Below are positions 23,301 to 35,500 of a stretch of DNA of 64,000 nucleotides, in pieces. The number at the start of each line of letters is the position of its first letter. Within the stretch, counting starts at the first letter, position 1. Under the pieces are notes generated by a model. The model did no database searches, was not told where the DNA came from, and saw only the letters and a list, made by a program, of their open reading frames with translations. This DNA is from Struthio camelus. Taxonomy: Eukaryota; Chordata; Aves; Struthioniformes; Struthionidae. The stretch is taken from NCBI RefSeq assembly GCF_040807025.1, contig NC_090968.1, positions 5,507,906 through 5,571,905 of the forward strand, written 5' to 3'. The position numbers and the translations under genes were made by a program.

Positions 23301-23736
23301 GAACCGCTCGCAGAAGCAGTTCACCCCCCAGGGCGAGGTGGGCGAGATGCTGGACGTCCAGATGGTCAAGCACTTCAACGTCAAGAGGGACCATTTCCTC
23401 TGCCTCAGCCGCTACATCGGCGACTCCAAGGTGGTGCGCTGGGAAGGGCCGCGCTTCATCGAGCTCCAGACGCTCCCCTCCCGCGGCTCCATGGTGATGC
23501 AGCCCTTCTCCGTGGAGCAGCGCCAGTACATGGCTCTGGGCAGTGACTTCTCCTTCACCCACGTCTACCTGTGGGAAGAGGAGAAGCAGAAGTTCGTCAA
23601 GTTTCAGGAGCTGTCGGTGCAGGCGCCCCGGGCTTTCCGCTATGTGCCCGCCGCTGACGTGCAGCTCCTGCTGGCTCCCAGCTTCAAGGCCAACACGCTG
23701 GTCTACCGGCACGTGGTGGTGGACCTCAGCCTGTAG
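20336..23736 (+). CDS. LGI3: Leucine-rich glioma-inactivated protein 3
   Basis: Secreted neuronal and epidermal protein of the LGI family, a ligand of ADAM22/23-type receptors. Eight exons: 20336-20547, 21416-21487, 21591-21662, 21794-21865, 22001-22072, 22391-22560, 22633-22797, 22919-23736; 550 aa against 548 in human. It has a signal peptide rich in Leu, then an N-terminal Cys cap ([14 protein letters not shown]). Four LRRs follow, each in its own exon of exactly 72 nt, and a C-terminal Cys cap ([13 protein letters not shown]). The EPTP beta-propeller begins at FVVHQVLPF; the last exon carries six of its seven repeats and ends VVVDLSL. Start at the Met 12 residues before the hydrophobic run; upstream in-frame sequence has no better candidate. 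Confidence is very high from family match and position between SFTPC and REEP4. Confidence 0.97.
20955..21056. repeat. Alternating TG/CG tract in LGI3 intron 1
   Basis: Interrupted (TG)n with CATG and CGTG units over about 100 bp, inside the 868-bp first intron. Alternating purine-pyrimidine over this length is prone to Z-DNA. Confidence 0.7.
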
Positions 23737-24394
23737 AGGGAAGGCAGACCGGGGGGCCCCACGCTGCCCCGCCAGGGCTCTCTGCTGACTCTCAGGGGGG
23801 TGCCAGTCCTGGCCCCTTCTTCCAGCGAGACCTGCTGCCACCCGTGGCGGGGCTGCCCGCTGCCTCCCCTGCCCGGCCCTGCGGCCGCGCGGGGCCCGAG
23901 GTTGCATATGCACCCACCAGCCCCTTCCTCCCTGCCTGCCACGGGCTCTGCCCAGTGACCACAGCCAGCATGAGCACCCGTGCCACCTGCTCCTACACCG
24001 CTCCCAGCCCCTGTAGTCACCCTCCTAAACTGCCTGCCCCTCTAAGTCACCGTGGGACAGAGCCGAGCCTCCATGCCTTGCTCTGGGAGGGGGGGAGCCA
24101 CGGGTCTCAGTTTCCCCAGGAGAGAGGACAATCCTGTGGTCCCCCATTCACTTCCCCCATGTCCACCCCACCCAGGAGCCCGTGGGACACAAGCCAGCTG
24201 GCTGGAGGATGGGGCCGGGACAGCCCTCGCTCTGCACCTCAGTGCCCTCAGGGCACAGTGGTGCTGGCAGGGCCAGCAGGAGGAGTGGGGGCCCACAGAT
24301 CTGACTGCCCGGGCCCCGGGCATGAGCTGGAGGCTTGCAGCAGGCTGCTGTGGCGGGTCTGGGGGCACGGCTGTGGAGCGAGGGGCCAGGTGCC

Positions 24395-24780
24395 AAGGCC
24401 AGCGGGATGTTCCCAGGCTGGTGGGATGCTCCAAGGCTGGCAGGATGCTCTGAGGCCAGCGGGATACTCCCAGGCTGGTAGGATCCTCCCAAGGTGGCAG
24501 GATGCTCCCAGGCTGGTGGGATGCTCCCAGGCTGGCGGGATGCTCCCAGGCTGGCAGGATGCTCCCAGGCTGGTGGGATGCTCCGAGGTCAGCGGGATGC
24601 TCCCAGGCTGGTGGGATGCTCCAAGGCTGGCAGGATGCTCTGAGGCCAGCGGGATGCTCCCAGGCTGGTGGGATGCTCCCAGGCTGGTGGGATGCTCCCA
24701 GGCTGGCGGGATGCTCCCAGGCTGGTGGGATGCTCCCAGGCACATGAGATGCTCCGAGGCCGTGGATGCTCCCAGGCAGT
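24395..24780. repeat. Minisatellite in LGI3 3' UTR
   Basis: About 19 imperfect copies of a roughly 20-bp unit (ggctggtgggatgctcccag), with recurrent ggcagg, ggcggg and gaggccag variants arranged in a higher-order pattern. It lies between the LGI3 stop (23736) and its poly(A) signal, so it should be transcribed. It is open in several frames on both strands, which reflects the repeat and not coding. Confidence 0.9.
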
Positions 24781-24938
24781 GTCCCCATCTGCAGGAACAG
24801 TGCTCGGCCCACCTGCCCTGCTCCTAGCCCCTCTCTCTGCATGTGCAGCAGCTCCCCCCTGCCCTGCTGCCCCCCAGGGCAGGAGTTTGCACACCCACCG
24901 CACCCGAGGTGTACGTGTTCTGCAGAAACGCTCCCCAC

Positions 24939-24944
24939 AATAAA
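24939..24944 (+). promoter_or_regulatory. Poly(A) signal, LGI3
   Basis: AATAAA about 1.2 kb past the LGI3 stop; the first canonical hexamer on the strand. It implies that the LGI3 3' UTR carries the minisatellite. Confidence 0.7.
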
Positions 24945-24969
24945 CACTTTGTGACCCCCTGCTGCGTCT

Positions 24970-26630
24970 GCCACCAGCTGCCATGCAAGGGGCCAGGCAG
25001 TGCCTCTGCCTGGGGCAAAAACCTGCCTCCGAGAGCCCCCGGCCCCGGGGCTGAGCCCAGTGTGAGGCTGGCATCCCCCTGCCTGGGCATCTCGGTCTGA
25101 GAGCCCAGCTTCCCCGAGCCCAGCTGAGCCCGGGAGGGGACGCACTCCTGTTTTAGGGTCCTCCAGGCCTTGCACAGGGGGCTGGAGCCAGACGGGGCTG
25201 GGGGACGGGAGGTAGGATGGGAGACAGGGGCTGGGGGGTCAGGGAGCAGTGCTGGCCCCCGGGGAACCACCGCGCCTGGCAGGCGCCAGGGCTGAGCTGC
25301 TCTACGCCCTTGCCTTACACCAAGGGCGCGCCGCTCTCGCCCGCGCGTGGCGGAGCCACCGGCGAGACGCCCCCGGAGCGGTGCCGTGGCTGCTCGGCGT
25401 CCTGGGGAAGGAGCCCGCGCCGCCAGCCAGGCTGGGCAAGGTGCTGGGCAAGGCGGCTTCGGGGTGCCGCGGGGCGCGTGGGAGCAGCAGCAGGCGTCCG
25501 AGGGGAAAGCCGGGAGGTCTCGCTGGTGCCGGGCAAGGTTGCTGCCTGTCCTGGGCTGCAGCTCCCTGCTGTTCAGCCATCCGGCAGGTTTTCCGGGGAG
25601 CGATTTCCATGTCCCACAGGGATATAAATATGCATGTGAAAAACCACCAATTAAGCACACAAATAGCAAGCCTCTCAAAGGTAACTCGCACCCCAGGGCG
25701 TAGCGGGCCTTTGCCAAGCGGGTTGTCCTGGGTGGTTGCAGGGCCTGAGCGCCATCCCTTCCCAGGGGCAGCCCCTGCTGCTGGATCTGACCCTGCCCTC
25801 CCTCAGTGCAAGGCAGGGAAGAGCAGCTAGTCCAGGTGCCATAGCAGGGCATTGCCCCACTTCTCTACCTCAGTTTCCCTGCCAGGAGCAGGAAGATTTT
25901 AAAGCAGGGAGGGAGGCAGGCAGAGAAGCGTGGGAGAGCAGCTGGAGAGGTGTCCCGGGACCTCAGAGCAGCCAGGAAGAGGGGTTGGGGTGGCCCAGGC
26001 ACCCCGGGTCGCAGCTGGCGACGCAGGGCCGAGGGGAAGGTGGTGCAAGGCAGTGATGCCAGGTTCAATGACGAGGACCCAGAGTCCTGCTCCAGTCACA
26101 AAGAGGGGGAAGAGCTTCTGTTTTCCCCGGAGCATCTTGCAATGATCTGCGCCTGCCCCAGAGCCCTGGCCCTGCAACACACTTGAGGCGTTGCTTAAGG
26201 TTGAACGCACGTGCAAGCCGAGCTGCGGAGCACCAGGGAGTGGATTTCACTGGCACCTGATATGGAGGCAGCTGAGGTTAAACTACACCGAATCGGCATG
26301 TCAGGGCGGTGCCTGCACGGCCACATCTGCTCCCAGCCTGACTTCGCTGACGTGATCCGGCAACAGCCTCCCCTGCGGCCCCAGCCGCCAGAGTCCTGGG
26401 ATCCCCGCAGGCCAGGCCTGGCTCTCCGGACCCCATTAGCCTGCCAGGGTGCGCAAGCCGCGCGCGCCTGCAGCGCGCCCGCGCCCAGGGGCAGGCGCCT
26501 GGCCTGAGTGTCGGGGAAACACCCGCCAAAGCGTGCTTTATTAGAAACAGAAGTCCCTGAGGCAGATGACTTGGGGGGGGACATCTGAATCCTTCCACAC
26601 CTTTCTTGCGCGCTTGCTTGCTTGCTTTTA
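24970..26630. other. Intergenic region between LGI3 and REEP4
   Basis: No exon is recognised. There is an AT-rich island at about 25615-25685 with TATAAATATGCATGTGAAA-like sequence in otherwise GC-rich DNA. It may be a conserved non-coding element, but I cannot test that. Confidence 0.45.
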
Positions 26631-26639
26631 AGCTGAGCG

Positions 26640-27083
26640 AGCAACCATTTCCGCGGGCACGCGGGGCGCGGGCGCACCTCCCCGCTGGCGGGGCGCGGCC
26701 CTTTTAAGAGCCGGCGTGGCCCTTTTAAGAGGGGCGGCGTGGGGCCCGCTCGGGCCGTTGGCGCGCATGCGCGGCCCGCGGTGGCGGGGCGGCGCTGGAA
26801 CGTTGCAACATTCAAGTTGTTACATTCGCTTCCGGCCGCCGCCGCCGCCGCCGCGGGGGGTCCGGGGGGTCCCGGCGCTGCCGAGCTGCCGCGGCCCCGG
26901 CCCGGCCCCGGGGCTGTCCCGCCGCGGCCCGCCTTCCCGGCGCTCGAGGCCGCCGGGGCTGTGCTGCTCCCCCTCCGCCGGGGAGGGGGTGCCGGGCGCT
27001 CCCTGCCGCCCGTGTCGGCCCGGTGGCGGGGGGCTCCGGCAGCCGCCAGCGGCAGCGAGGCGGGAGCCCCCTCCGCCCGCATC
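26640..27083 (+). promoter_or_regulatory. CpG-island promoter of REEP4
   Basis: Dense CpG sequence directly upstream of the REEP4 start. It holds a perfect NRF1-type palindrome GCGCATGCGC at 26763-26772, two copies of cccttttaagag (about 26698-26731), a GTTGCAAC palindrome near 26812 and an ETS-type CTTCCGG near 26830. The pattern fits a TATA-less housekeeping promoter. Confidence 0.6.
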
Positions 27084-30000
27084 ATGGTGTCCTGGATGCT
27101 CAGCCGCGTGGTTGTGTGAGTAGGGCTGGCCCCGGGGAGGGGACCCGCCGCCCTGTGCCCGTACAAGCGCCGGGAGCGCGGGGCCGCCCGCCTCGGCGGA
27201 GCCCCCGGCCCCGCAGCCTCGCCTGGCCCCGGGCCCCCGCGGGGAGGCCGCTCCCTCGGCGCCGGCTGCCCGGCCCCGCGGGCGGATCCCGCCTGGGGCG
27301 CCGCGCTTCGCTTCAGCCCCGCTGCCGCCGGCTGCCCGGGCCTCGCAGGCGGAGCTCTGCCCTGGCCGCCGCCCGGCCCCGAGGCCTCCCGCGGCTGCCG
27401 GGCAGCCCTTGGGGTCTAGCTGGTGGCGGCACGCCTGGCAGCCCGAAGCCGCGCTCCTCTAGCTGTTGGCCCAGCAGCCAGGCGGCCTGCTGCGGGGGGA
27501 AGGGAGGCGGAGGGGCCGCCTGCCCCAGCCCAGGTAGCCGCTAGGACTTTGGCTTGGCTGTCAGAGCCTTGTGACTGTCACGCTGCGGGGGGCTCGGCCG
27601 GGGCGGGGGGTTTGAGCTGACTCACCGGTGGAGATGCTAAAGGGCAGGCCAGTGTTTTGAAGAACTCTTTCCTCTGGATCTTGTCTGCTTTGCTAAATAT
27701 TTAGATTAGAAGTGACAGCTGAGCAGTGTCTTCTGCATGGTGCTTTTCACGGGAGCCTGGCTGGGGCTGGCCCACGCGGTCTCTGCCACCCTTGGCAGAA
27801 GTAACCTGCGCTGGCACGTGGCCGTGGTTCCCCACACTGCCTTGTGTTGAAAAACAAAGGCCGGATTCCTGCCTCGCTGTGGTCTTCCTCTCTTGCCTGG
27901 CAGGATGGCCGCCCTTGGCTCTGGGCAGGCCTTGGCCGCCCTTGGCTCTGGGCAGGCCTTGGCCGCTCGTCTGCAGGCGCTAGCATGCCTGTTCTTCCCG
28001 GCTGGCGGGTGCCCCGGGAGCAGGGGGCAGAGTGTCCAGCGCTGCTGCCCGGCTGCTGGCCCCATGCGAGCCCGGGTGCGTAGCCTCCCGGCAGCTCCCC
28101 GGGGCTGCACGCTTCGGCGTGTGCTGCTGCCTCTGGTGCAGAGGTAAACGGGCCGCGGCACACTGAGATGTGGGCCACAGGGCTGCCCAGGATGGGGTGG
28201 TGTCCCGTCCGTGGGGGATGGCCCCAAGCAGTGCTGTTTTGGGGGAGGGAAGCAAGCTCTTGTTTCCTCTGCATTGCTCACGAGAGCCCTGTAGTCAAGC
28301 AAACAGAGTCGTGGGGCACCGCTGTCTCTGCCGCGCGTGCGGGAGGCTGCCCCCGGCCCTGCGTGTCGGGGCAGGCTCTCTGCCGGCAGCCAGGGCAGAC
28401 CATGGCACGCAGAGGTCACCTGGGGACTCGAGCAACTGTCCGCCCTCTCTCTGGATGGACAGCTTTAATCTGGCCTGGAGCTGGGCATGGAAGGAACTGG
28501 TGTGGAGAGAGCTGCTGGCTGAGGGCCCAGGCTGTGTTTGCCTGGGGGCAACCCGGGCACCTTTTAGAAATGGAAGAGCGTCCTAAAAGTATCCTGAGCC
28601 CTCGGGTTTAGGGCTCCGCTGCCTGCCCATCCAGGAGGAGAGCTAGCCTGGCCAGGGGACCCTGCAGAGCCTGGTAGGTCTCTGCCCATTGGTGTTGCTG
28701 GCTGGTGGTTGTAACTGTCCAGGACTGTTTGCTCCCGGGGCGAGTCCCCAGCTCTGCGAGTGGAGCTGGGTCAGCTGCGGCCACCAGGCTCTGTGGCCAG
28801 CTGGCCTGAGCGGCAGGAGGCTGAGCACAGCGGAAGAGTTCCCCGTGGGGAGAGCGAGCCCCTGCAGCCCCCAGGCTGGGCAGCAGGGTGGGTGGCACGT
28901 AGCCTTGGAGAGCAGCGTGGGCCCCTCTGGTGCCCTGCAAAGTCAGGGTCCGGGAGGACCCTGGATCTGGCATAACCCCTTCTGTCTGTGCGAGGTCGTG
29001 TGGCGGTTTGGTGACTTCCCCGTACGTGCCCCACTGCCAGGCCGGGAGCGGCTGAGTCGCCCAGCCGCGCGGTGCATGTTTACAGGTGGCACCTGTCCCA
29101 GGGAGGGGACGTGCTTCAGGGACAGCTGGGCACTGTGTGCAAGGGGAAGCTGTGTTTGGTCATGCCAGTGCGCTGCTCTGGCAGTGATGGTGCCTGTGGG
29201 GCTGATGCCCTCTTCGGAGGGAGCTGAGCCTCTCCTGGCAAGCAGGTGGGCTGTCGCCTGCGTGCTGCCTCCGGCTGAACGGGAGCTGAGCCTGCGCCGT
29301 GGCTCCCGCCGCACTGGCCCTGCTGCTTCGGCAGGTTGGGCCGGTCCCGGTGGAGCTGGGCCCGCCCGGGCGAGCTCGCGAGGGTGACGGCATGCTCGCA
29401 GGGCGATGGCCGGCTCTGCGCCGCGGCTCCGTGCCGGCGCCGTCCCTTCTCCCCGCGACTCCGGGGTCTGACCCGCTGGTCAGCGTGGCGCTGGAGGGGG
29501 TCAAGGCCAAGCTGCGGAGATGGGGCAAGCAGGTGTGCTACTCCCTACTGGTACTGGTCTACATGTGGTGGCCTGCGTGCCTCACGCCCCCCCTCCGTTA
29601 CAGGCTGGTCTTCGGCATGCTGTATCCTGCCTACGCTTCCTACAAGGCTGTGAAGACCAAAAACATCCGGGAATATGTGAGTATGAGGGTCGTGGTGCCT
29701 GTGCAGCTGGAGCCCTCTGCTCCTTCCCTGCTCTGTGCCCCAGCCCCTGGGGTGACGGGCTTGCCTGCTTCCCTGCAGGTCCGCTGGATGATGTACTGGA
29801 TTGTGTTTGCAATCTTCATGGCCACGGAGACTTTCACTGACATATTTATTTCCTGGTAAGGTTGGTGGGTGGTCACCGCAGCGCTGGTGCTCCAGAGGGT
29901 GGTGGGAGCGGGTCTGGAACAGCCTCTGCACCCTGGAATCCCCTGTGCCGAGGGGGAGGCGGCTGCCTGCCTTCCTTCTGCGTGCTAGGAGAAGGGCACA

Positions 30001-31698
30001 GGCTCCCCCCACTGCCTGCTCAGTGCCTGGGTCTGTGCCAGCCCCTACAGCTGGCTGCGGGGTCTCCAGGCTTGATGCTAGGGTGAGAGGCACCATCCCT
30101 CCTGTGCAGGAGCAGGAGGTGCCCTTGGAGCCTCCTGGCACCTTCTCATCCGTGTCCTCCCTCTCTCTGGCAGGTTTCCCTTCTACTATGAGATCAAGAT
30201 GGCTTTTGTGGTCTGGCTCCTTTCCCCCTACACCAGAGGGGCCAGCCTGCTGTACCGCAAAATCGTGCACCCCATGCTGTCCCGCAAAGAGCAGGTAATG
30301 GCTGCCTGGCTCTCCTGGGCCCTGCCCACCCTGGACAGAGTGCTGGGGGGTGGCAAGGAGCTTGGCTCACCGAGCAGGCTCCCTGGCTCAGAGCAGTGTG
30401 CTGGGCGAGCCAGCTGCGAGGCTGTGGGGCAGGGCTGGGTGTGGGTCGTGGGGCCGGATTCCTTCCTGAGGCTATGTGTGCTCAGTGCCGTGGCGGTTGT
30501 CTCGGCAGGAGATAGACACGTACATCATCCAGGCCAAGGAGCGCAGCTATGAGACCATGGTGCGCTTCGGCAAGAGGGGCCTCAACATAGCAGCCACAGC
30601 TGCAGTGCAGGCGGCAGCCAAGGTACCGTGCTGTGCGGGGCTGAGCCGGGACTGGGTGCGCTGCGGGGGCGGAGGCTGCTCTGGTTTTCTGTGGGTGCTT
30701 CAGCCCCAGGGATCCCAGTAGGGAATTGCTGCCCTGTGTCGTTCAAGGCCATGCCTCTCCTTGCCTTTCCTGCTCTCCCGGCTGCGCCAGCCTGGCCTCC
30801 CGTGCGCTCCCTGCCATCTCTGCCCCCACGCAGCGGGCGAGCGGTGACCTGCCCAGGGGCTGCCCGTGGGAAACCTCAGGGCTGGGCAGGCATCAGGTCC
30901 TGGCTGACCCCTGGGAGGCACGTGTGGGCGCAGAGCCCTGCCCTGCGGGACTGCATTGCCCTGGGTTGATGGCACCGGATCCTGCACGCAGGCACCCCAG
31001 TGCCTTGGGTCTGCCTGGTGTCGCTGTGGCTTGTTTCCGTCCTTCTGCGCCTCCTGCACTGTCTCTTCTCTCTGGACAGAGCCAGGGTGCCCTGGCTGGG
31101 CGGCTCCGCAGTTTCAGCATGCAGGACCTGCGATCCATCCCGGACGAGGCCCCCGTGCACTATCGGGACCCCCTGTACCTAGAGGAGCCAGAGAGCGAGG
31201 GGCAGCTGCTGGGTGAGTGAGAGGGGCAGTCACAAAGGGCTGGGGTGGGAATGCTCCCAGGTAGCCGGTCCCTGGCAGGCTCTGACCTGGCCCAGGGCAG
31301 CAGGAGGCTCGAACGAGGCCCCATGCAGAGGGATAGGGGCAGGGGCTGCTGTGTCAGGAGCTGTCGTGTGACCCCTGTCCCTCAGACTATCGAGCAGCCG
31401 CGGCCGGCCGGCAGTGCGAGAGCGACACGGATGATGAGCGCTGGTCAGCCTCTCCCAGGGCTGCAGCCCATGGCAGGGACCCCAAGCCGCTCTCCAGGAG
31501 CCAGAGCCTGCGCGTGGTGAAGAAGAAGCCGCAGGGCAAAGAGGTAATAATGGCCAAGGGGTGCTGGACTGCTGGCGTGGGGCCACCACGGTGTCGAGTG
31601 GGACGTGAGCCCCTCTCTCTCCCCCCATGCAGGGCTCTTCCCGCCTGGTGCGTGCCCGGATCAGGAGGAAAGCAGCTCAGCAGGACCAGGACAGTTAG
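27084..31698 (+). CDS. REEP4: Receptor expression-enhancing protein 4
   Basis: ER membrane-shaping protein of the DP1/Yop1/REEP family. REEP3/4 clear ER from mitotic chromosomes along microtubules. Eight exons: 27084-27115, 29604-29676, 29779-29855, 30174-30294, 30509-30622, 31080-31212, 31386-31543, 31633-31698; 257 aa, identical in length to human. The protein begins [11 protein letters not shown] and continues [20 protein letters not shown], the TB2/DP1 hairpin. It has [18 protein letters not shown] and the second hydrophobic pair, then a helical segment ([17 protein letters not shown]) and a basic, Ser/Arg-rich tail with [13 protein letters not shown] and [10 protein letters not shown]. 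Intron 1 is the largest (about 2.5 kb) and holds a duplicated 28-bp unit near 27908-27965. Confidence 0.97.
27904..27966. repeat. Two-copy tandem repeat in REEP4 intron 1
   Basis: Two perfect adjacent copies of a 28-bp unit (ggccgcccttggctctgggc + aggccttg-type ending), with a third partial start. It is intronic. Confidence 0.7.
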
Positions 31699-32498
31699 TG
31701 CCCTTGGGGAAGCCCTTTGCCAGGAGTCTTAACCTGAATTTGCTGCTGCAGCACAAGGAGGGAGCCATGATTTGTGTGTCCTCGGCCCTGCGGCTGCACC
31801 CTCCCGCATGCCTCACGCCGGGCGGCCGGGGGTGGGGTTCCCCGCCGCTTTACACTGTAAATATCTTGTTTGCCCTTTGCCTCTTCCTGGCTGCTCTGTA
31901 CATCCCGGGGAGTTATGTGGCTGCTAATTGAGTCTAGCTGCTTTGCAGAGGGAGGGCAGGTCTGTCCCAAACCCTTCTGACCCTGACACAGCCCTGAATC
32001 TGTTCTCAGCTGTGCCCCCTCCCTGAGCACCGCTGCTGCAGGTCAGCACCGGTGTCTCTCCTGCTGCACCCTGGGACCAGGCTGCCTTTCCCCTGCCTGG
32101 CAGAGCCTGTGGGGAGCGATGCCGTGCAGGGTCCTGGGCCCTCGCGCTCTCCTCTCTGCCCTGGTGAACACTAAAGGGCTCTGCTGGGATGCTGCGTCCT
32201 CAGCTCAGTGCCCCGTTGGGGCCCTGCTCTCCTGCCACCGCGTTGCCTTACTCCCCATGTTCCCTCTCCTCCGGAGAGGTGTGCCTTGTCCCATCTGTCC
32301 TCTGTGAAGCCAAAGAGTCGGCCCGTGCCAATCACCCTGAGCCGTGGGTGCCTCCCGCGCTGTGCCGGCCGTGCCCGCAGCTGCAGGCTGCCCCACATCC
32401 TCCTTACTTGAAAGCAGAGCGACAGTGCCTGCCCGTGGCCTGCCCGGCACCACGCGGCTCCTAATGTTTTCCCCTCCCAGACGGTTTTGTACATGGAC

Positions 32499-32504
32499 AA
32501 TAAA
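32499..32504 (+). promoter_or_regulatory. Poly(A) signal, REEP4
   Basis: AATAAA in an AT-rich context (acatggacaataaatcttat), about 800 nt past the REEP4 stop. It is a convincing mRNA end. Confidence 0.75.
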
Positions 32505-32524
32505 TCTTATTTCAGACTTTCAGA

Positions 32525-35500
32525 AATGGGAATTGTCCCTGTTGTTTCAGCGCTGTGCCCCTTGCCAGCGCGTAGGCCCTGTGGAGGGAAGGTGAGCGGG
32601 GCAGCGGGTGGGATGCGGGGGGAGGATGCAGTGCCCGGTCTGGGCTGGGGCGCGAGGACTGCGGCGAGGGGGGCGCCACGGGCACAGGGGCCCGGGGCCA
32701 TGTCTCAGCCTCTCACTGCAGTACCGCAGCTCCCACGGCGTGGCAGCAGCAGCCGTGTCCCAGCCAGCTACCCCTGCTGCTGGGACGTCCGGGCCAGCGG
32801 CACGCAGCCTGGGCCAGGCAGGGCCGCAGACAGCGAGGTCCCTGTCCTGGCTGCCAGCCTCCGGCTTGTCCTCGTGGCTCGGCCAGGACCAGCAGCCCTC
32901 TCCCTCCTGGGACTCCCCTGTGCCACCCGGCTCCCTTTGCTCTTCTCCCTCAGGGACATCTGCTTTGCCCAGGTGGGGGCATGGGGCAGCAAAGCCTCCC
33001 TGGGGCAGACCAGGGTGGCTTGAGGTGACAATGCTGCCTTGTGTTACATCTCCTGTCCCCATGTCCCTGGGAGCCCTCCTGTCCCTCTGTGCCCTGCTCT
33101 CCGGCTTCAATCCACTTGCTCCCAATCCTTCCTGCCTCACCCCTGGGGCCAGGGTTATTTTTAAACCCTGGCTCCTCTGTGTTTCTGGGGCTCTTTGTGG
33201 GGCAGAGAGGGTTTCAGTCCTTCCCCGGAGCCTGGGGCTGCACCCCAGGCAGGGGCCGCCGTCCTGGGCCGGGGCCAGGGCTGGGGGAGCACTGTGGGGC
33301 AGGCCGGGGTGTTGGAGCAGATTAGGTGGAGGTGGCTGGATTAGCTGTGTAAAACTGTCTCAGAGACGATTACTTAAAGCAGCAGAGAAGGAAGGCTGGG
33401 TGGGGCCAGGGGAAGGGCCAGGGGGTTGCCCGTAATCCTGCTAAAGCTGCTTACGGAGTGCAGTTCCTCCAAGGATACAGCCCGGAGCGGGATGCTGGGG
33501 GCTGGCTGTCCTCTGGCCTCCCTGCCCTCGGCAGGGTGCAGAGCCTGGCTGGTGCTGGTGCTGGGCAGTGGTGCAGAGCCGGGCAGCAGGTGCCTGGTGG
33601 CAGGGGGGTCCCAGGCTGCTTGGGGGGAGTGCAGGGCACTCCTGGTGCCCGACTCCTCTTGTGGCAAGTACCGCAGTCCCTGCTGCGAGAGAAACCCTGG
33701 GAGATGCTGCAGCCTCCCCTACCCCGCGGGGCACCCGGCTGGCGCAGGCGGCAGCCCCCCGCCCCGGGGCTGCCGCAGTCCCGGGGCAGCGGCACCCCTG
33801 CCGGTGCCAGCCGCTGATCCCAGCTGTGTCAGCGCGCGGGCCTGTGCCAGGTTGCAGTCAGCAAAGCCGTAATCTCCCTCCGCTGGCAGGGCCCCAGCGG
33901 CGCAATTATGTGGCTGACCTGAGCTCTCCCCGCCGCTGCGAAGGTCCTCGGCGGCCCCAGGGGATGCGGGGCCACACCGGCAGGTGGGGAGCTGAGCCGG
34001 GGGCAGCGTCACAGGGCACCCGGCCTTGCTGCGGCGCAGGGGTGCTCTGCCTGGGGCAGGGCTCCGTCCCCGCCAGGGCACCGGGACCCCGGCCAGGGGG
34101 CAGCCGGAGGAGCCCGGTGCCGCGTGCTTCCTGTGCTGGGCTTGCAGGAGGCTGCCTAAGCCGGGGCCGCTCGTCTCCCCCTGATGAGCTTCGCCGTGCG
34201 CTCGCGGAGGCTCCGCGTTGGCGGGAGCGAGGGTCAGGGTGCCAGCCTCCGGCTTGCCTTCTCCCGCCGGCTGCCCCGCGCTCGCCGTTCCTGCTCCCCA
34301 GCCCTCCTTGCTTTTGCCGCAGCAAGCAGGCGCGCGCTGGCAGGGCCGGGTGACAGTGAGGCCAGTGCGAGGACACGTCCCATGCCCTGGGGAAGGGCCG
34401 AGCCCCGGGGCCAGGGACTGCCCGACCTTGGCTGCCGGCGCAAGGTTGCAGGGCGAGCGGCAGCCTGGAGCGGGGATGAGCTGTTCCCTTGGCACCGCCG
34501 AACGCTGGGGCTCGGGCGGGCACGTGGCAGGGGCTCCCGGCGGCTCAGCTCCGGTCCCCTGGGGCGCGTGCCCGCCGGGGCTGGCCTTCGTGCCAGGGGG
34601 CTGCTGGGGGAGGTGAGGGGCAGCTTATTCATTAACTGCCTCTGCTGGCCCCACCTCCCCGGGCGCTGGGTGCCTGCTGGCCATGGGAGGTGACGGTGGG
34701 TGCTGTCCCGTGCACCCTGGTGGCACCCAGACCTCAGCAGCCTTGTCCCTGCGCATCCCACCGGGCGCTGAGCCCCCGAGGCGCAGGTGCGGGCTCCCCT
34801 CCGCCGTGCACCCCTGGGTGCCCCGAGCGGGCTGTTTTGGGGCTCCCTCGCAGAGCCCCCCGGGAGCGTCGGCAGCCGGCCCCGGCCCTCACCTCCGCGG
34901 GCCTGGCCTCCCCTTTGCGGCGGCCCCCTCCGGCCCCGCCGCCTGAGTCAGCTGTTCCAGCCCGGAGCCATGTGAGGCCGCGCACACATGGCTCCCAGCG
35001 CTGCACAGCGCTGTATTTTTAGCAGACGGTATCAAAAGCATAATTATGTCTGTTGTTTAAATGCAGCCTCTTTTCTGGCAGCCCCGAGCGTTTTCAGCTG
35101 CCTCCCGACGCAGAGGGCAAGGAGGCACGGTGCGAAGCGCCGGCCCCGGCTGCCGGGGAGCGGGCCGCGGGGCCGGCGCTGAGCCCCTGCAGGTAAGGGG
35201 TCCCGCTCGCCACCTCGTCCCCTTTGATCTCCGCAAGCGAGCCCTGCCCTGGGCTGGCGAGCCCCCGGCACCCGGCGAGGAGGAGGATGGTGGGCGACGG
35301 CGCGGGAGGCGCATCCCGAGGAGGGGGCCGGGGGAGTCGCGGCCGAGGCGGCTCCCTGCTCGTGCCGGGCTGCTCATCCCACCTCCCCGCGGGCGACGCT
35401 GCCTGGGGCCGGCCAGCAGTGGTGGCCATGGCCCTGGCCAGCCGGTGGCTGGCACCCCGGGAGCGCGGCGGGCGCGGAAGAGAGGCCCGGGCTGAGGGTG

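Noticed and set aside
24395-24780. Long ORFs of GGMLPGW / HQPGSIPPAW type on both strands
   Set aside because: They are translations of a minisatellite in the LGI3 3' UTR; both strands are open because the unit has no stops, and there is no third-position bias.
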